DNA from: Rugosimonospora acidiphila
Lineage (GTDB): Bacteria; Actinomycetota; Actinomycetes; Mycobacteriales; Micromonosporaceae
Direction of reading: 5' to 3'
DNA length: 64,000 nt
Assembly (NCBI RefSeq): GCF_039543385.1
Contig: NZ_BAABJQ010000027.1
Location: 1-64,000, forward strand
Shown here: positions 24,701 to 32,756 of the stretch, in pieces
How positions within the stretch are numbered: the stretch's first letter is position 1
Layout of the letters: every line of letters starts with the position of its first letter
Notes under the pieces: model-generated
Database searches by the model: none
Seen by the model: only the letters and a program-made list of their open reading frames with translations
Told to the model about the DNA's origin: nothing
Translations under genes and position numbers: made by a program

Positions 24701-26367
24701 TCCCGGATCGCGTCCAGCGGCGGGTTGGTGACCTGGGCGAACAGCTGACCGAAGTAGTCGTAGAGCAGCCGCGGGCGCTCGGACAGCACGGCGATCGGCG
24801 TGTCCGTGCCCATTGAGCCCAGCGGCTCGGCCCCGGTCCTGGCCATCGGGCCGAGCAGGATCTTCAGCTCCTCCTCGGTGTACCCGAAGGTCTGCTGGCG
24901 CCGCTGCACCGAGTCGTGGGTGTAGATGACGTGCTCGCGCTCGGGCAGGTCCTCGAGCCGCATGAGGCCGGCCATCAGCCAGTCGTCGTACGGCTGCTCG
25001 GCCGCCAGCCGCGCCTTGATCTCGTCGTCCTCGATGATCTCACCGGCCGCGGTGTCGACCAGGAACATCTTGCCCGGCTGCAGCCGGCCCTTGGCCACCA
25101 CGGTGGCCGGGTCGAGGTCCAGTACGCCGGCCTCGCTGGCGAGCACCACCAGCCCGTCGGAGGTACGCCACCACCGGCCGGGGCGCAGCCCGTTGCGGTC
25201 CAGCACCGCGCCGACGACCGTACCGTCGGTGAACGCCACCGCCGCCGGACCGTCCCACGGCTCCATCAGGCTCGCGTGGAACTCGTAGAACGCCCGGCGC
25301 GCCGGGTCCATCGAGGGGTCGTTCTCCCACGCCTCCGGGATCATCATCAGCACCGCGTGCGGCAGGCTGCGCCCGGCCAGGTGGAGCAGTTCGAGGACCT
25401 CGTCGAAGTTGGCCGAGTCGGAGGCGCCCGGGGCGCAGATCGGGAACAGCCGCTTGATGTTGCCGGGAATCAGCGGGGAGGCCAGCAGCGCCTCGCGGGC
25501 GGCCATCCAGTTCCGGTTGCCCCGTACGGTGTTGATCTCGCCGTTGTGCGCGATGTACCGGTACGGGTGCGCCAGCGGCCAGGACGGGAACGTGTTGGTG
25601 GAGAACCGGGAGTGCACCAGCGCGATGGCGCTGTCCACCCGCGGGTCCGACAGTTCGGGGAAGAAGCTGACCAGCTGGTCGGGGGTGAGCATGCCCTTGT
25701 AGACCATGGTGCGCCCGGACAGCGACGGGAAGTGTACGGGGATGCCGCGCTCCCGGGTCTCCCGCTCGGCCTGCTTGCGCACGCAGAACGCGACCCGCTC
25801 CAGCTCCACACCGGACAGCGCGACCCCGGCCGGCCCGGCGGCCGTGGCGGTCAGCCGCCGCGCGGACAGGAAGACCTGACGGATGTGCGGGCGGGCGGCC
25901 AGCGCCGTGGCGCCCAGCCCGGCCGCGTCGACCGGCACCTCCCGCCAGCCCAGCACCTCGACGCCCTCGACCAGCGCGTACTTCTCCACCACCGTCACCG
26001 CGCGGGCCGCGTCCGCCGGGGCGACCGGCAGGAACACCAGCCCCGTCACGTACTGGCCGGCCGGCGGCAGCGCGAAGTCGACCTCGGCGCGGTAGAACGC
26101 GTCCGGGATCTGCAGCAGGATCCCCGCGCCGTCCCCGGTATTGGGTTCCGCTCCCCGCGCCCCGCGGTGGTCGAGGCGGCACAGCGCGGCCAGCCCCTTC
26201 TCCACCACGCCATGGGTGCGATGACCCTCGATATCGGCCACGAAGGCGACGCCGCACGCGTCGTGCTCGTACGCGGGGTCATACAGCCCCCGGGAATGGG
26301 TGGCCGAGGCCGGACCGAGGCGCAAAGCAGCGCCCCCCGTGGCGTCCTGAGGGTACGGGTATGCCAT
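21748..26367 (-). CDS. gltB: Glutamate synthase (NADPH) large subunit
   Basis: 1539 aa from ATG 26367, chosen because AGGAGG sits seven bases upstream; an ATG at 26385 is in frame but lacks a site. A ~37-residue propeptide precedes Cys38 (EHDACGVAFVADIEG), the N-terminal nucleophile of the glutaminase domain. RFSTNTFPSWPLAHPYRYI follows, then the FMN-binding synthase domain (residues ~800-1200, KPGEGGQLPGNKV and ISPPPHHDIYSIEDL), the 3Fe-4S cysteines in CVMMRVCHLDTCPVGIATQN and the C-terminal GXGXG beta-helix. It uses the amide of glutamine to aminate 2-oxoglutarate. It forms an operon with gltD. Confidence 0.97.
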   Translation of the reverse strand: MAYPYPQDATGGAALRLGPASATHSRGLYDPAYEHDACGVAFVADIEGHRTHGVVEKGLAALCRLDHRGARGAEPNTGDGAGILLQIPDAFYRAEVDFALPPAGQYVTGLVFLPVAPADAARAVTVVEKYALVEGVEVLGWREVPVDAAGLGATALAARPHIRQVFLSARRLTATAAGPAGVALSGVELERVAFCVRKQAERETRERGIPVHFPSLSGRTMVYKGMLTPDQLVSFFPELSDPRVDSAIALVHSRFSTNTFPSWPLAHPYRYIAHNGEINTVRGNRNWMAAREALLASPLIPGNIKRLFPICAPGASDSANFDEVLELLHLAGRSLPHAVLMMIPEAWENDPSMDPARRAFYEFHASLMEPWDGPAAVAFTDGTVVGAVLDRNGLRPGRWWRTSDGLVVLASEAGVLDLDPATVVAKGRLQPGKMFLVDTAAGEIIEDDEIKARLAAEQPYDDWLMAGLMRLEDLPEREHVIYTHDSVQRRQQTFGYTEEELKILLGPMARTGAEPLGSMGTDTPIAVLSERPRLLYDYFGQLFAQVTNPPLDAIREELVTSLGATIGPEGNLLDPSPASCRQIRLPGPVIDNDELAKLLSIDEDGDMPGFRAIRVSGLYRVRDGGQGLKARLTEICRHISEAIEDGARILVLSDRDSTADLAPIPSLLLTAAVHQHLIREQTRTQVALLVESGDCREVHHAALLIGYGAAAVNPYLAFESVDDLILTSALPGVESAKAIRNYVKALAKGVLKIMSKMGISTVSSYCGAQVFEAIGLDDELIDRYFTGTSSRIGGIGLTEIATEVAARHARAYPPNRAERLHRRLEVGGEYQYRREGELHLFNPETVFLLQHSTRSGQYDVFKRYTTAVDDLAARAGSLRGLFELREGDRDPVPLDEVEPASEIVKRFATGAMSYGSISAEAHETLAIAMNRLGGRSNTGEGGEDIDRLYDPARRSSVKQIASGRFGVTSEYLVNADDLQIKMAQGAKPGEGGQLPGNKVWPWIAKTRHATPGVGLISPPPHHDIYSIEDLAQLVYDLKNVNPRARIHVKLVAEVGVGTVAAGVAKTKADVILISGHDGGTGASPLNSLKHAGAPWELGLAEAQQTLLANGLRDRVTVQVDGQLKTGRDVVVAALLGAEEFGFATAPLIVEGCVMMRVCHLDTCPVGIATQNPTLRARFTGRPEFVENFFLFLAEEVREYLAALGFRSLDEAIGHAEVLDLVPAIEHWKGQGLDLTPVLHVPDLPDDAPLRRMSSQDHGLGKALDNQIVAGAAPALSDGTPTRIEIDVRNEHRSVGAMLGGEVTRRFGGKGLPDDTIEVYLRGTAGQSFGAFVPNGVTLRLSGDANDYVGKGLSGGRLVIRPDTSAPFTAEEQIIAGNTILYGATGGELFLRGRVGERFAVRNSGALAVVEGVGDHGCEYMTGGRVVVLGPTGRNFAAGMSGGTAYVWRLDPGRVNRELVELEPVAADDKRALRDLVERHLTETGSVVARRLLDNWAASVEEFTAVIPREYRRVLEAMRAAEAAGLDIDEAVMASGGVNA

Positions 26368-26469
26368 CGGGCCTCCTGACGTCATTCGCGAAGCGGGGAA
26401 CGGGACGACGTCGGCCCTGTAAAGCTTCTCGAGTCTACGGTAACCGGCCCGGCCGGCCCCGTGTACGGC

Positions 26470-26505
26470 CGGCTGGCACTATATTGATCACATATTGTTA
26501 ATTGT
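26470..26505. promoter_or_regulatory. AT-rich patch upstream of gltB
   Basis: The gene-free stretch 26368-26610 includes a ~30-base AT-rich segment with a direct repeat ATATTG-atcac-ATATTG around the palindrome TGATCA. On the minus strand TATAGT is a possible -10. It probably contains the gltB promoter and a regulator site; no GlnR-type box was found. Confidence 0.4.
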
Positions 26506-26610
26506 CGATGCCGACGCTTTGCGGCGATTAACTCCCTTCATGGGGATGGAAACCAGGATGGAGCGGGCAAACAGGTCAGACTGGCGACGCGGCACGCCGG
26601 TGGCGGCGCG

Positions 26611-27819
26611 TCACGCCGGCGGCCGCCACTGCCGGACCGTGTCCGAGGCCCGACCCAGCAACCGGTTCGGGGTGAGCCCGAGGGCGGCGTCGCGGGCGCG
26701 CACCGCCAGCGTGCCGTTGGCCGAGTAGACGGCCCCCACCCGGCGGGACTGGCGCAGGATGCGGGCCAGCCGCGGCCGCCGGGCCCGGCTGTACGCGTCC
26801 AGGGCACCCTGCAGGGTGCGCCCGGGAATCGCGTCCTTCAGCAGCACCCGGAGCGTCGCCGCGTCCTCCAGCGCGAGGCAGGCGCCCTGGCTGAGGTGAG
26901 GGCTCATGGCGTGGGCCGCGTCGCCGAGCAGCACGAAGCCGCCCGGCCCGGCGGGGAAGGAGAACGCGCGGGGCAGCGGGCGCAGCTCCGCGACCGGGTG
27001 CTGGATGAGGTCGTCCGGCTCGGTGGCGGCCAGCAGGTCGCCGATGGGCGCGTGCCAGCCGGCGAACCACCGCCGCAGCAGGCTCAGCTGGGTGGCCGGC
27101 GGTTCGGGCCGGCTCGCACCCGGGACCGTCGCCGCCCAGTACACCCCGCCCCGGCCGGAGACGCCGGCCGAACCCGGCTCGCCCAGCAGCGCGTACCGGA
27201 AACGGTGCCCGGCACCGAGCGTCTCGCCACCGGTACCGGCGCCGTCGGCGGGCAGCTTCGGCGCCCTGTACCACGGGATCACCGCGCGCCACGCCGCACA
27301 GCCGGCGGCCACCACACTGGACTCCGGGACCAGCCTGCGGCGCACCACGCTGTCCAGCCCGTCCGCCGCCACGACGAAATCCGCCTGCCAAGTGCTGCGG
27401 CCGTCGCTGACCGACGGCTGCTCGCCCGGCTCGCAGCGCACGGCGCGCACCTGCACGCCGGTACGGATGTCGATCTTGTCGCCCAGCCCCGCTACCAGCG
27501 TGTCGTGCAGATCCTCGCGGTGCACCACGACCGAGGCGTCCGCGTCGCGCTCGACGGCGTCGTCGGGCTGCACCATCCACTGCCCGCTCGGGCGGCGGAT
27601 CCCGCGCGACGGCGCCGGGCTGGCTATCGCGTTCAGGCCGCCGGAGAGGTCCATCGCGCGCAGCGCGCGCACCCCGTTGGGCCAGATCAGCAGGGCCGCG
27701 CTGTCCCCGCGCAGCCGGTCGCCGCGCTCCAGGAGGGTGACCTCCCAGCCGGTGCGGGCCAGCGCACCGGCGGCGGCCAACCCGCCGATCCCGGCCCCGA
27801 CCACGACCGCCGAGCGCAT
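26611..27819 (-). CDS. FAD-dependent monooxygenase (PHBH-like)
   Basis: 402 aa from ATG 27819 with AGGAGGA ~5 bases upstream. Motif order of class A flavin hydroxylases: VVVGAGIGGLAAAGALARTG (ADP-binding), VVAADGLDSVVRRRLVPES (DG motif) and GFVLLGDAAHAMSPHLSQGA (GD motif, ribose contact). It should hydroxylate an aromatic or polyketide-like compound with NAD(P)H and O2. It lies 8 bases from lgt and shares its strand, but no substrate clue is present in the neighbourhood. Confidence 0.88.
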   Translation of the reverse strand: MRSAVVVGAGIGGLAAAGALARTGWEVTLLERGDRLRGDSAALLIWPNGVRALRAMDLSGGLNAIASPAPSRGIRRPSGQWMVQPDDAVERDADASVVVHREDLHDTLVAGLGDKIDIRTGVQVRAVRCEPGEQPSVSDGRSTWQADFVVAADGLDSVVRRRLVPESSVVAAGCAAWRAVIPWYRAPKLPADGAGTGGETLGAGHRFRYALLGEPGSAGVSGRGGVYWAATVPGASRPEPPATQLSLLRRWFAGWHAPIGDLLAATEPDDLIQHPVAELRPLPRAFSFPAGPGGFVLLGDAAHAMSPHLSQGACLALEDAATLRVLLKDAIPGRTLQGALDAYSRARRPRLARILRQSRRVGAVYSANGTLAVRARDAALGLTPNRLLGRASDTVRQWRPPA

Positions 27820-27827
27820 CGCTCCTC

Positions 27828-29078
27828 CTACTTCTCGGTCGTACCGTGGGTCGCGTCGCCGGGCGGCGCGTCATCCCCGGACGGGTCCGCCCGCCACACC
27901 GAGTCCTCCGGCTCGCCGCCGACCGCGCCGCCCCCGGCCCCGCCGGTCCCGGCCGCGCCGGTCCCGGCCGCACCGCCACCGACCACACCGGCCTCGCCGA
28001 CCGAGCCGTCCGCCACTCCGGCGCTCGGGCCGGCCCCGACCACGACCACCTCGCCGGGATCGTCATCATCCGAGCCGGAACCGCCGCCCCCGGACCCGCC
28101 GCCCCCGGACCCGCCGCCGGTGGCGTCGACCAGCTCGACGTCGTCGCCCGTGGCGTCGCCGGCCGGGGCAGCGACACCGGCGACTCCGCCGGCCGCGCCG
28201 CCGTCGACCACCGGCTCGGCGATCAGCTGGCCGTCCTCGCCGGGGACCAGGCGCAGCTGCGGCCCGCGTACCCGAACGAAGTAGATCAGCGCCGCCAGGA
28301 ACACCACGATCGAGGTCCAGTCGTTGAGCCGCAGGCCGAGGAAGTGGTGCGCGGTGTCCACCCGCAGCGCCTCGACCCAGGCCCGGCCGGCCGTGTACGC
28401 CATCGCGTAGAGCGCGAACGCCCGGCCCCGGCCGAACCGGTACCGCTTGTCCAGCTGCCAGACCAGGATCGCCACGCCGACGTCCCACAGCGACTCGTAC
28501 AGGAAGGTCGGCTGGTAGAGCCCCTGCTGGACGACCGGCTTGCCGTCCATGACCAGCGCGTGGCCCGGGTTCTGGTCGTCCATGACGTGCACCCGCAGGC
28601 CCCAGGGCAGCGACGTCGAGCGGCCGTACAGCTCGTTGTTGAACCAGTTGCCCCACCGGCCCAGCGCCTGCGCCAGCGGCAGCCCCGGCGCCGCCGCGTC
28701 GGCGACGAAGAATAGCGGGACGCCGCGCTGCCGGCAGGCGATCCAGGCGCCCAGCACCCCGCCGGCGATGGCACCCCAGATGCCGAGGCCGCCGTGCCAG
28801 ACCTTGAGGGCGTCCACCGGATGGCCGCCCTCGCCGAAGTATGCGTCCGGCGAGGTGATCACGTGATAGACGCGGGCGCCGACGATGCCCAGCGGCACCG
28901 CCCAGACCGCGATGTCCAGGATCAAATACGGTGGGGCGCCCAGCCGGCGCATCCGCACCTCGGCCACCACGCAGGCGGCAACGATGCCGAGCACGATGAA
29001 CAGCGCGTATGCCCGGATCGGGATCGGTCCCAGGTCCCAGACCGCGGTCGTGGGGCTCGGAATTGCGGCGAGGTTCAC
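27828..29078 (-). CDS. lgt: Prolipoprotein diacylglyceryl transferase with long C-terminal tail
   Basis: 416 aa from GTG 29078. The first ~290 residues are a standard Lgt with seven membrane helices; the signature GRWGNWFNNELYG, the HGGLGIWGA loop (catalytic-site His region) and RAWVEALRVD are all present. It attaches diacylglycerol to the lipobox Cys of prolipoproteins at the cytoplasmic membrane. Residues ~295-416 are a low-complexity tail rich in Gly, Ser, Ala and Asp (GGGSGGGGSGGGGSG, then acidic DDDDPGE), much longer than in most Lgt proteins. Two predicted lipoproteins in this window (4.7 kb operon) are likely substrates. Confidence 0.93.
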   Translation of the reverse strand: MNLAAIPSPTTAVWDLGPIPIRAYALFIVLGIVAACVVAEVRMRRLGAPPYLILDIAVWAVPLGIVGARVYHVITSPDAYFGEGGHPVDALKVWHGGLGIWGAIAGGVLGAWIACRQRGVPLFFVADAAAPGLPLAQALGRWGNWFNNELYGRSTSLPWGLRVHVMDDQNPGHALVMDGKPVVQQGLYQPTFLYESLWDVGVAILVWQLDKRYRFGRGRAFALYAMAYTAGRAWVEALRVDTAHHFLGLRLNDWTSIVVFLAALIYFVRVRGPQLRLVPGEDGQLIAEPVVDGGAAGGVAGVAAPAGDATGDDVELVDATGGGSGGGGSGGGGSGSDDDDPGEVVVVGAGPSAGVADGSVGEAGVVGGGAAGTGAAGTGGAGGGAVGGEPEDSVWRADPSGDDAPPGDATHGTTEK

Positions 29079-29156
29079 GAATGCACACGCTACCGCTGTC
29101 GGGAAGCGCGAGGCGCCCCTGGTCTGGAGTTAATGACCGGCCTAGGCTCTCCATTC

Positions 29157-29651
29157 ATGAATTCCGTTGAATCCGCGGTCGCGGCGGTGATCCAGGATCC
29201 CGCCGGCCGCGTTCTGCTGTGTCAGCAGAGCCAGGGGCATCGACTCTGGGGCCTGCCGGGCGGCACGATCCGCCTCGGCGAGAGCCCGGTCCACGCGGCC
29301 GCGCGGGACATCTGCGAGGAAATTGGCACCGATGTCGAGGTGTCCGACCTCGTCGGGCTGTACCAGTTGACCGGCGACGGGTGCGGCGACGACCTGCCGG
29401 ACGTCGTGGTCTACGTCTTCCGGGCAAAGATCGAGGGCGAGGTCACCCTCAACGCGCCGGGCCGCATCCGCCGGCTGACCTGGGAGGACGCCGGCGACCT
29501 GCCGGAGCCGACGACGGCCACAGCGGCGATCGCGCTGGCCGACGCGGCGGCCGGCCGCTCCGGCGTGTTGCGGGTGGTCCAGCGCAAGTCGGAGCCCGAG
29601 GTTTCGGAGGCGGTCGACCCGTCCTCCGAAGAGGTGCTCTCCTCCATCTGA
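29157..29651 (+). CDS. Nudix hydrolase
   Basis: 164 aa from ATG 29157 (MNSVESAVAAVIQDPAGRVL). The Nudix box reads G-TIRLG-E-SPVHAAA-RDICEEIG, matching GX5EX7REUXEEXGU except RE is RD. It should hydrolyse a nucleoside diphosphate linked to another group; the substrate is not predictable. TAGGCT ends eight bases before the ATG and no ribosome site is seen, which suggests a leaderless mRNA. The tail after residue ~145 is acidic and non-conserved. It converges with trpA and is divergent from lgt. Confidence 0.87.
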   Translation: MNSVESAVAAVIQDPAGRVLLCQQSQGHRLWGLPGGTIRLGESPVHAAARDICEEIGTDVEVSDLVGLYQLTGDGCGDDLPDVVVYVFRAKIEGEVTLNAPGRIRRLTWEDAGDLPEPTTATAAIALADAAAGRSGVLRVVQRKSEPEVSEAVDPSSEEVLSSI

Positions 29652-29694
29652 ACCCGCCCGCCGCGAGCCGGGCAGTTGATCAGCAGGACTGGAC

Positions 29695-30507
29695 CTAAGC
29701 GCTCGGGGCCCGGTCGGCGTCGCGCACGCCCTGTGCCAGGTCGGCGCTCAACGCGCGCAGCGCGTCCAGGCCCGAGTTCAGGTCGGGCGCGTCGAGCAGG
29801 CAGCGGATCAGCGCGCTGCCGACGATCACCCCGTCCGCGTACCCGGCCACGGCCGCCGCCTGGGCACCGTCGCGCACCCCCAGCCCCACTCCGATCGGCA
29901 GTTCGGTGAACCGGCGCAGCCGCTCGACCAGCGCGGGCGCCGCCATCGAGGTCTGTGCCCTGGCGCCGGTCACCCCCATCACGCTGGTCGCGTAGACAAA
30001 GCCCCGGCAGTGTGCGGCCGTCATCTCCAGCCGCTCGTCCGTGGACGCCGGCGCGACCAGGAAGACCCGGTCCAGTCCGTGCCGGTCGGACGCGGCCAGC
30101 CACTCCTGCGCCTCGTCCGGGATCAGGTCGGGCGTGATCAACCCTGCCCCGCCGGCCGACGCGAAGTCACGGGCGAACCGGTCGACGCCGTACCGCTCGA
30201 TCGGGTTCCAGTAGGTCATCATCACCACCGGCGCGCCGGCCTGCGCGACCGCCTCGATCGTGCGCAGCACGTCGGCGGTGCGTACCCGGCCGGCCAGCGC
30301 GATCTCGCTGGCCCGCTGGATCACCGGCCCGTCCATCACCGGATCGGAGTACGGCAGCTCGACCTCGATCACGTCCACGCCGGCGGCCACCATGGCGCGC
30401 ATCGCCTCGATGCCGCCCTCCACCGTCGGGAAGCCCGCCGGCATGCAGCCCACCAGCACGCCGCGCCCCTCGGCGCGCGCCTTGTCAAAAATGGGGGCCA
30501 GGCTCAC
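29695..30507 (-). CDS. trpA: Tryptophan synthase alpha chain
   Basis: 270 aa from GTG 30507 (MSLAPIFDKARAEG). TIM barrel with the catalytic pair Glu48 and Asp59 in VIEVELPYSDPVMDGPVIQ, LITPDLIPDEA and the phosphate loop IGVGLGVRDGAQAAAV. It splits indole-3-glycerol phosphate into indole, which passes to TrpB, and glyceraldehyde-3-phosphate. It lies 40 bases after trpB, the only real gap in the trp genes. Confidence 0.96.
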   Translation of the reverse strand: MSLAPIFDKARAEGRGVLVGCMPAGFPTVEGGIEAMRAMVAAGVDVIEVELPYSDPVMDGPVIQRASEIALAGRVRTADVLRTIEAVAQAGAPVVMMTYWNPIERYGVDRFARDFASAGGAGLITPDLIPDEAQEWLAASDRHGLDRVFLVAPASTDERLEMTAAHCRGFVYATSVMGVTGARAQTSMAAPALVERLRRFTELPIGVGLGVRDGAQAAAVAGYADGVIVGSALIRCLLDAPDLNSGLDALRALSADLAQGVRDADRAPSA

Positions 30508-30547
30508 CGGGCCACCGCCGTACGGCGACCCGCGCCGGATGCGTCCA

Positions 30548-31789
30548 CTACTGCTCCCCGAGGATGCCGAAGAACTTTCCTGCCGTCTCCACGTCCTTGT
30601 CCCCGCGGCCGGACAGGTTGACCACGATCGTCGCGTCCGGGCCCAGCGACCGCGCGACCCGGCGGGCACCGGCCAGCGCGTGCGCGCTCTCGATGGCCGG
30701 GATGATCCCCTCGGTGCGGCACAGCAGCGCGAACGCGTCCATCGCCTCGGCGTCGGTGACCGGCTCGTAGGTCGCCCGGCCGGTGTCGTGCAGCCAGGCG
30801 TGCTCCGGACCGACCCCGGGGTAGTCCAACCCGGCCGAGATCGAGTGCGACTCGATCGTCTGGCCGTCCTCGTCCTGCAGGATGTAGGTCCGGGCGCCGT
30901 GCAGCACCCCGGGGTCGCCGCCGGTGATGCTGGCGGCGTGCCGACCGGTAGAGATGCCCTCGCCGCCGGCCTCGAAGCCGTACAGCCGCACGGAGGCGTC
31001 CGGAACGAACGCGTGGAAGATCCCGATCGCGTTCGAGCCGCCGCCCACGCAGGCACAGACCGCGTCGGGCAGCCGGCCGGTCAGCTCCAGGCACTGGGCC
31101 CGGGCCTCGACGCCGATGCCCCGGGCGAAGTCACGCACCATCGCGGGGAACGGGTGCGGCCCGGCCGCGGTACCGATCAGGTAGTGGGTGCTCTCGACGT
31201 TGGTCACCCAGTCGCGCAGCGCCTCGTTCATCGCGTCCTTGAGCGTGCGCGAGCCGTTGGTCACCGGCACCACCGTGGCGCCCAGCATCCGCATGCGGGC
31301 CACGTTGAGCGCCTGGCGGCGGGTGTCCTCCTCGCCCATGTACACCACGCACTCCAGGCCGAACAGCGTGGCCGCGGTCGCGCTGGCCACCCCGTGCTGT
31401 CCGGCACCGGTCTCCGCGATGATCCGCTTCTTGCCCATCCGCTGGGTCAGCAGTGCCTGGCCCAGGACGTTGCGCACCTTGTGCGCGCCGGTGTGGTTGA
31501 GGTCTTCGCGCTTGAGCAGGATTCGGGCACCGACCGCCTCGGACAGCCGGGTGGCGTCGTAGAGCATCGACGGCACCCCGGCGTACTCGCGCAGCAGCCT
31601 GGCGAACTCGTTCTGGAAGTCCGGGTCCGACTGGATCGCCCGGTACTGGGCCTCCAGTTCGTCCAGGGCCGGGATCAGCGCCTCCGGCATGAACCGGCCG
31701 CCGAAGCGCCCGAAGTGCCCGGCCGAGTCCGGCAGCGCCCCGGTGGCCCCGCCGCCCGGCGTGTCCGCGCCCGGCGTGTCCGCGCTCAT
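30548..31789 (-). CDS. trpB: Tryptophan synthase beta chain
   Basis: 413 aa from ATG 31789, which overlaps the trpC stop (ATGA). The PLP lysine is Lys104 in LNHTGAHKVRNVLGQALL; ETGAGQHGVASATAAT and CVGGGSNAIGIFHAF (phosphate grip) are intact, as is IPAIESAHAL and GRGDKDVETA. It condenses indole with serine to tryptophan. The ~20-residue Gly/Pro-rich N-terminal extension (ADTPGADTPGGGATG) is non-conserved. Confidence 0.97.
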   Translation of the reverse strand: MSADTPGADTPGGGATGALPDSAGHFGRFGGRFMPEALIPALDELEAQYRAIQSDPDFQNEFARLLREYAGVPSMLYDATRLSEAVGARILLKREDLNHTGAHKVRNVLGQALLTQRMGKKRIIAETGAGQHGVASATAATLFGLECVVYMGEEDTRRQALNVARMRMLGATVVPVTNGSRTLKDAMNEALRDWVTNVESTHYLIGTAAGPHPFPAMVRDFARGIGVEARAQCLELTGRLPDAVCACVGGGSNAIGIFHAFVPDASVRLYGFEAGGEGISTGRHAASITGGDPGVLHGARTYILQDEDGQTIESHSISAGLDYPGVGPEHAWLHDTGRATYEPVTDAEAMDAFALLCRTEGIIPAIESAHALAGARRVARSLGPDATIVVNLSGRGDKDVETAGKFFGILGEQ

Positions 31790-32616
31790 CGCGTCGGCCT
31801 CGGCGTGGCCGGGTGGCTGCCGGCCGTGACCAGTTCCGCCACCGCCTCGCGGGGACTCTTCTGGGTCACCAGGCCCTCCCCCACCAGCACCGCGTCGGCG
31901 CCGGCCGAGGCGTACCGGATCAGGTCGTGCGGCCCCCGCACCCCGGATTCGGCGACCTTGACGATGTTGTTCGGCAGCCCGGGGGCGATCCGCTCGAAGA
32001 CCTCCCGATCCACCTCAAGCGTGCGCAGGTCGCGGGCGTTCACCCCGATCACCCGGGCGCCCGCGGCGATGGCCCGGTCCGCCTCGTCCTCGGTGTGCAC
32101 CTCGACCAGCGCGGTCATGCCGAGTGACTCGACCCGCTCCAGCAGGCCCATCAACGCGTTCTGCTCGAGCGCCGCCACGATCAGGAGCACCAGGTCGGCG
32201 CCGTGCGCGCGGGCCTCGTGCACCTGGTAACTGGAGACGACGAAGTCTTTCCGCAGCAGCGGCACGTCGACCACCGCCCGGACCGCGTCGAAGTCCTCCA
32301 GGCTGCCGCCGAACCACCGGTTCTCGGTGAGCACCGAGATGCACCGCGCTCCGCCGGCCGCGTACTCCCCGGCGAGTTCGGCCGGGTCGGGAATCTCGGC
32401 GAGCCGGCCCTTGGACGGCGAGGAGCGCTTGACCTCAGCGATCACGCCGACACCCGGCGCGCGTAGCAGGCCAAAGGCGTCCTTGGGTGGCGGAGCCGCA
32501 GCGGCTAGCTCGCGGACGAGCTCCAATGGGGTGCGCTGCTGTCGGGCCGCGACATCTTCCCGCACGCCGGCCAGGATCTCGTCGAGCACGCTCGGGCTGC
32601 CCGCGGCGGTTGACAT
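31786..32616 (-). CDS. trpC: Indole-3-glycerol phosphate synthase
   Basis: 276 aa from ATG 32616 (MSTAAGSPSVLDEILAGVRE), with GAGGGGAG upstream. TIM barrel with FGLLRAPGVGVIAEVKRSSP, SKGRLAE, VLTENRWFGGSLEDF, LLRKDFVVSSYQV and GVNARDLRTLEVD, the full set of catalytic Lys/Glu/Asn motifs. It forms indole-3-glycerol phosphate from the phosphoribulosyl anthranilate derivative. The reading frame stays open for 46 more codons upstream to ATG 32754, and that extra stretch may be a separate peptide (see next entry). Confidence 0.96.
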   Translation of the reverse strand: MSTAAGSPSVLDEILAGVREDVAARQQRTPLELVRELAAAAPPPKDAFGLLRAPGVGVIAEVKRSSPSKGRLAEIPDPAELAGEYAAGGARCISVLTENRWFGGSLEDFDAVRAVVDVPLLRKDFVVSSYQVHEARAHGADLVLLIVAALEQNALMGLLERVESLGMTALVEVHTEDEADRAIAAGARVIGVNARDLRTLEVDREVFERIAPGLPNNIVKVAESGVRGPHDLIRYASAGADAVLVGEGLVTQKSPREAVAELVTAGSHPATPRPTR

Positions 32617-32754
32617 CGGACTCCCCTCGTCGGGTGTCATGGGCCCGATGCTAGGGGGCGCCATCCGGCCCCTAGTGGTGGGGGTATGGCATGCCTCACG
32701 AGGTGGACTGCTGCATAATGCCCATTCCTCGTGGTTGGGTCCATGATCGGTCAT
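32617..32754 (-). other. In-frame ORF upstream of trpC: degenerate HGxxPAAW-type gene or leader
   Basis: ATG 32754 lies three bases after the TIGR02234-type gene stop and has GACGAGG as ribosome site. It reads MTDHGPNHEEWALCSS and runs without a stop into trpC. In Streptomyces-type clusters a small membrane protein starting with an HGxxPAAW motif sits exactly here; HGPNHEEW matches in spacing but the hydrophobic helices that should follow are absent. Alternatives are a trp leader peptide (only one Trp codon) or a 46-residue extension of TrpC. Confidence 0.35.
32651..32675 (-). promoter_or_regulatory. Stable hairpin in the trpC leader
   Basis: CTAGGGGGCG (32651-32660), loop CCATC, CGGCCCCTAG (32666-32675): 9 of 10 bases pair. 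It lies ~35 bases before the trpC ATG inside the leader ORF. It could modulate translation or termination; CTAG ends are rare in such GC-rich DNA. No U-tract follows. Confidence 0.5.
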
Positions 32755-32756
32755 AG

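Noticed and set aside
21244..24816. A ~1190-codon open frame antisense to gltB/gltD
   Set aside because: The opposite strand encodes a full glutamate synthase with all motifs. GC-rich third positions keep the antisense frame open.
26495..26728. Small plus-strand ORF upstream of gltB
   Set aside because: No ribosome site and no protein-like sequence; it overlaps the 3' end of the monooxygenase gene and the AT-rich gltB promoter region.
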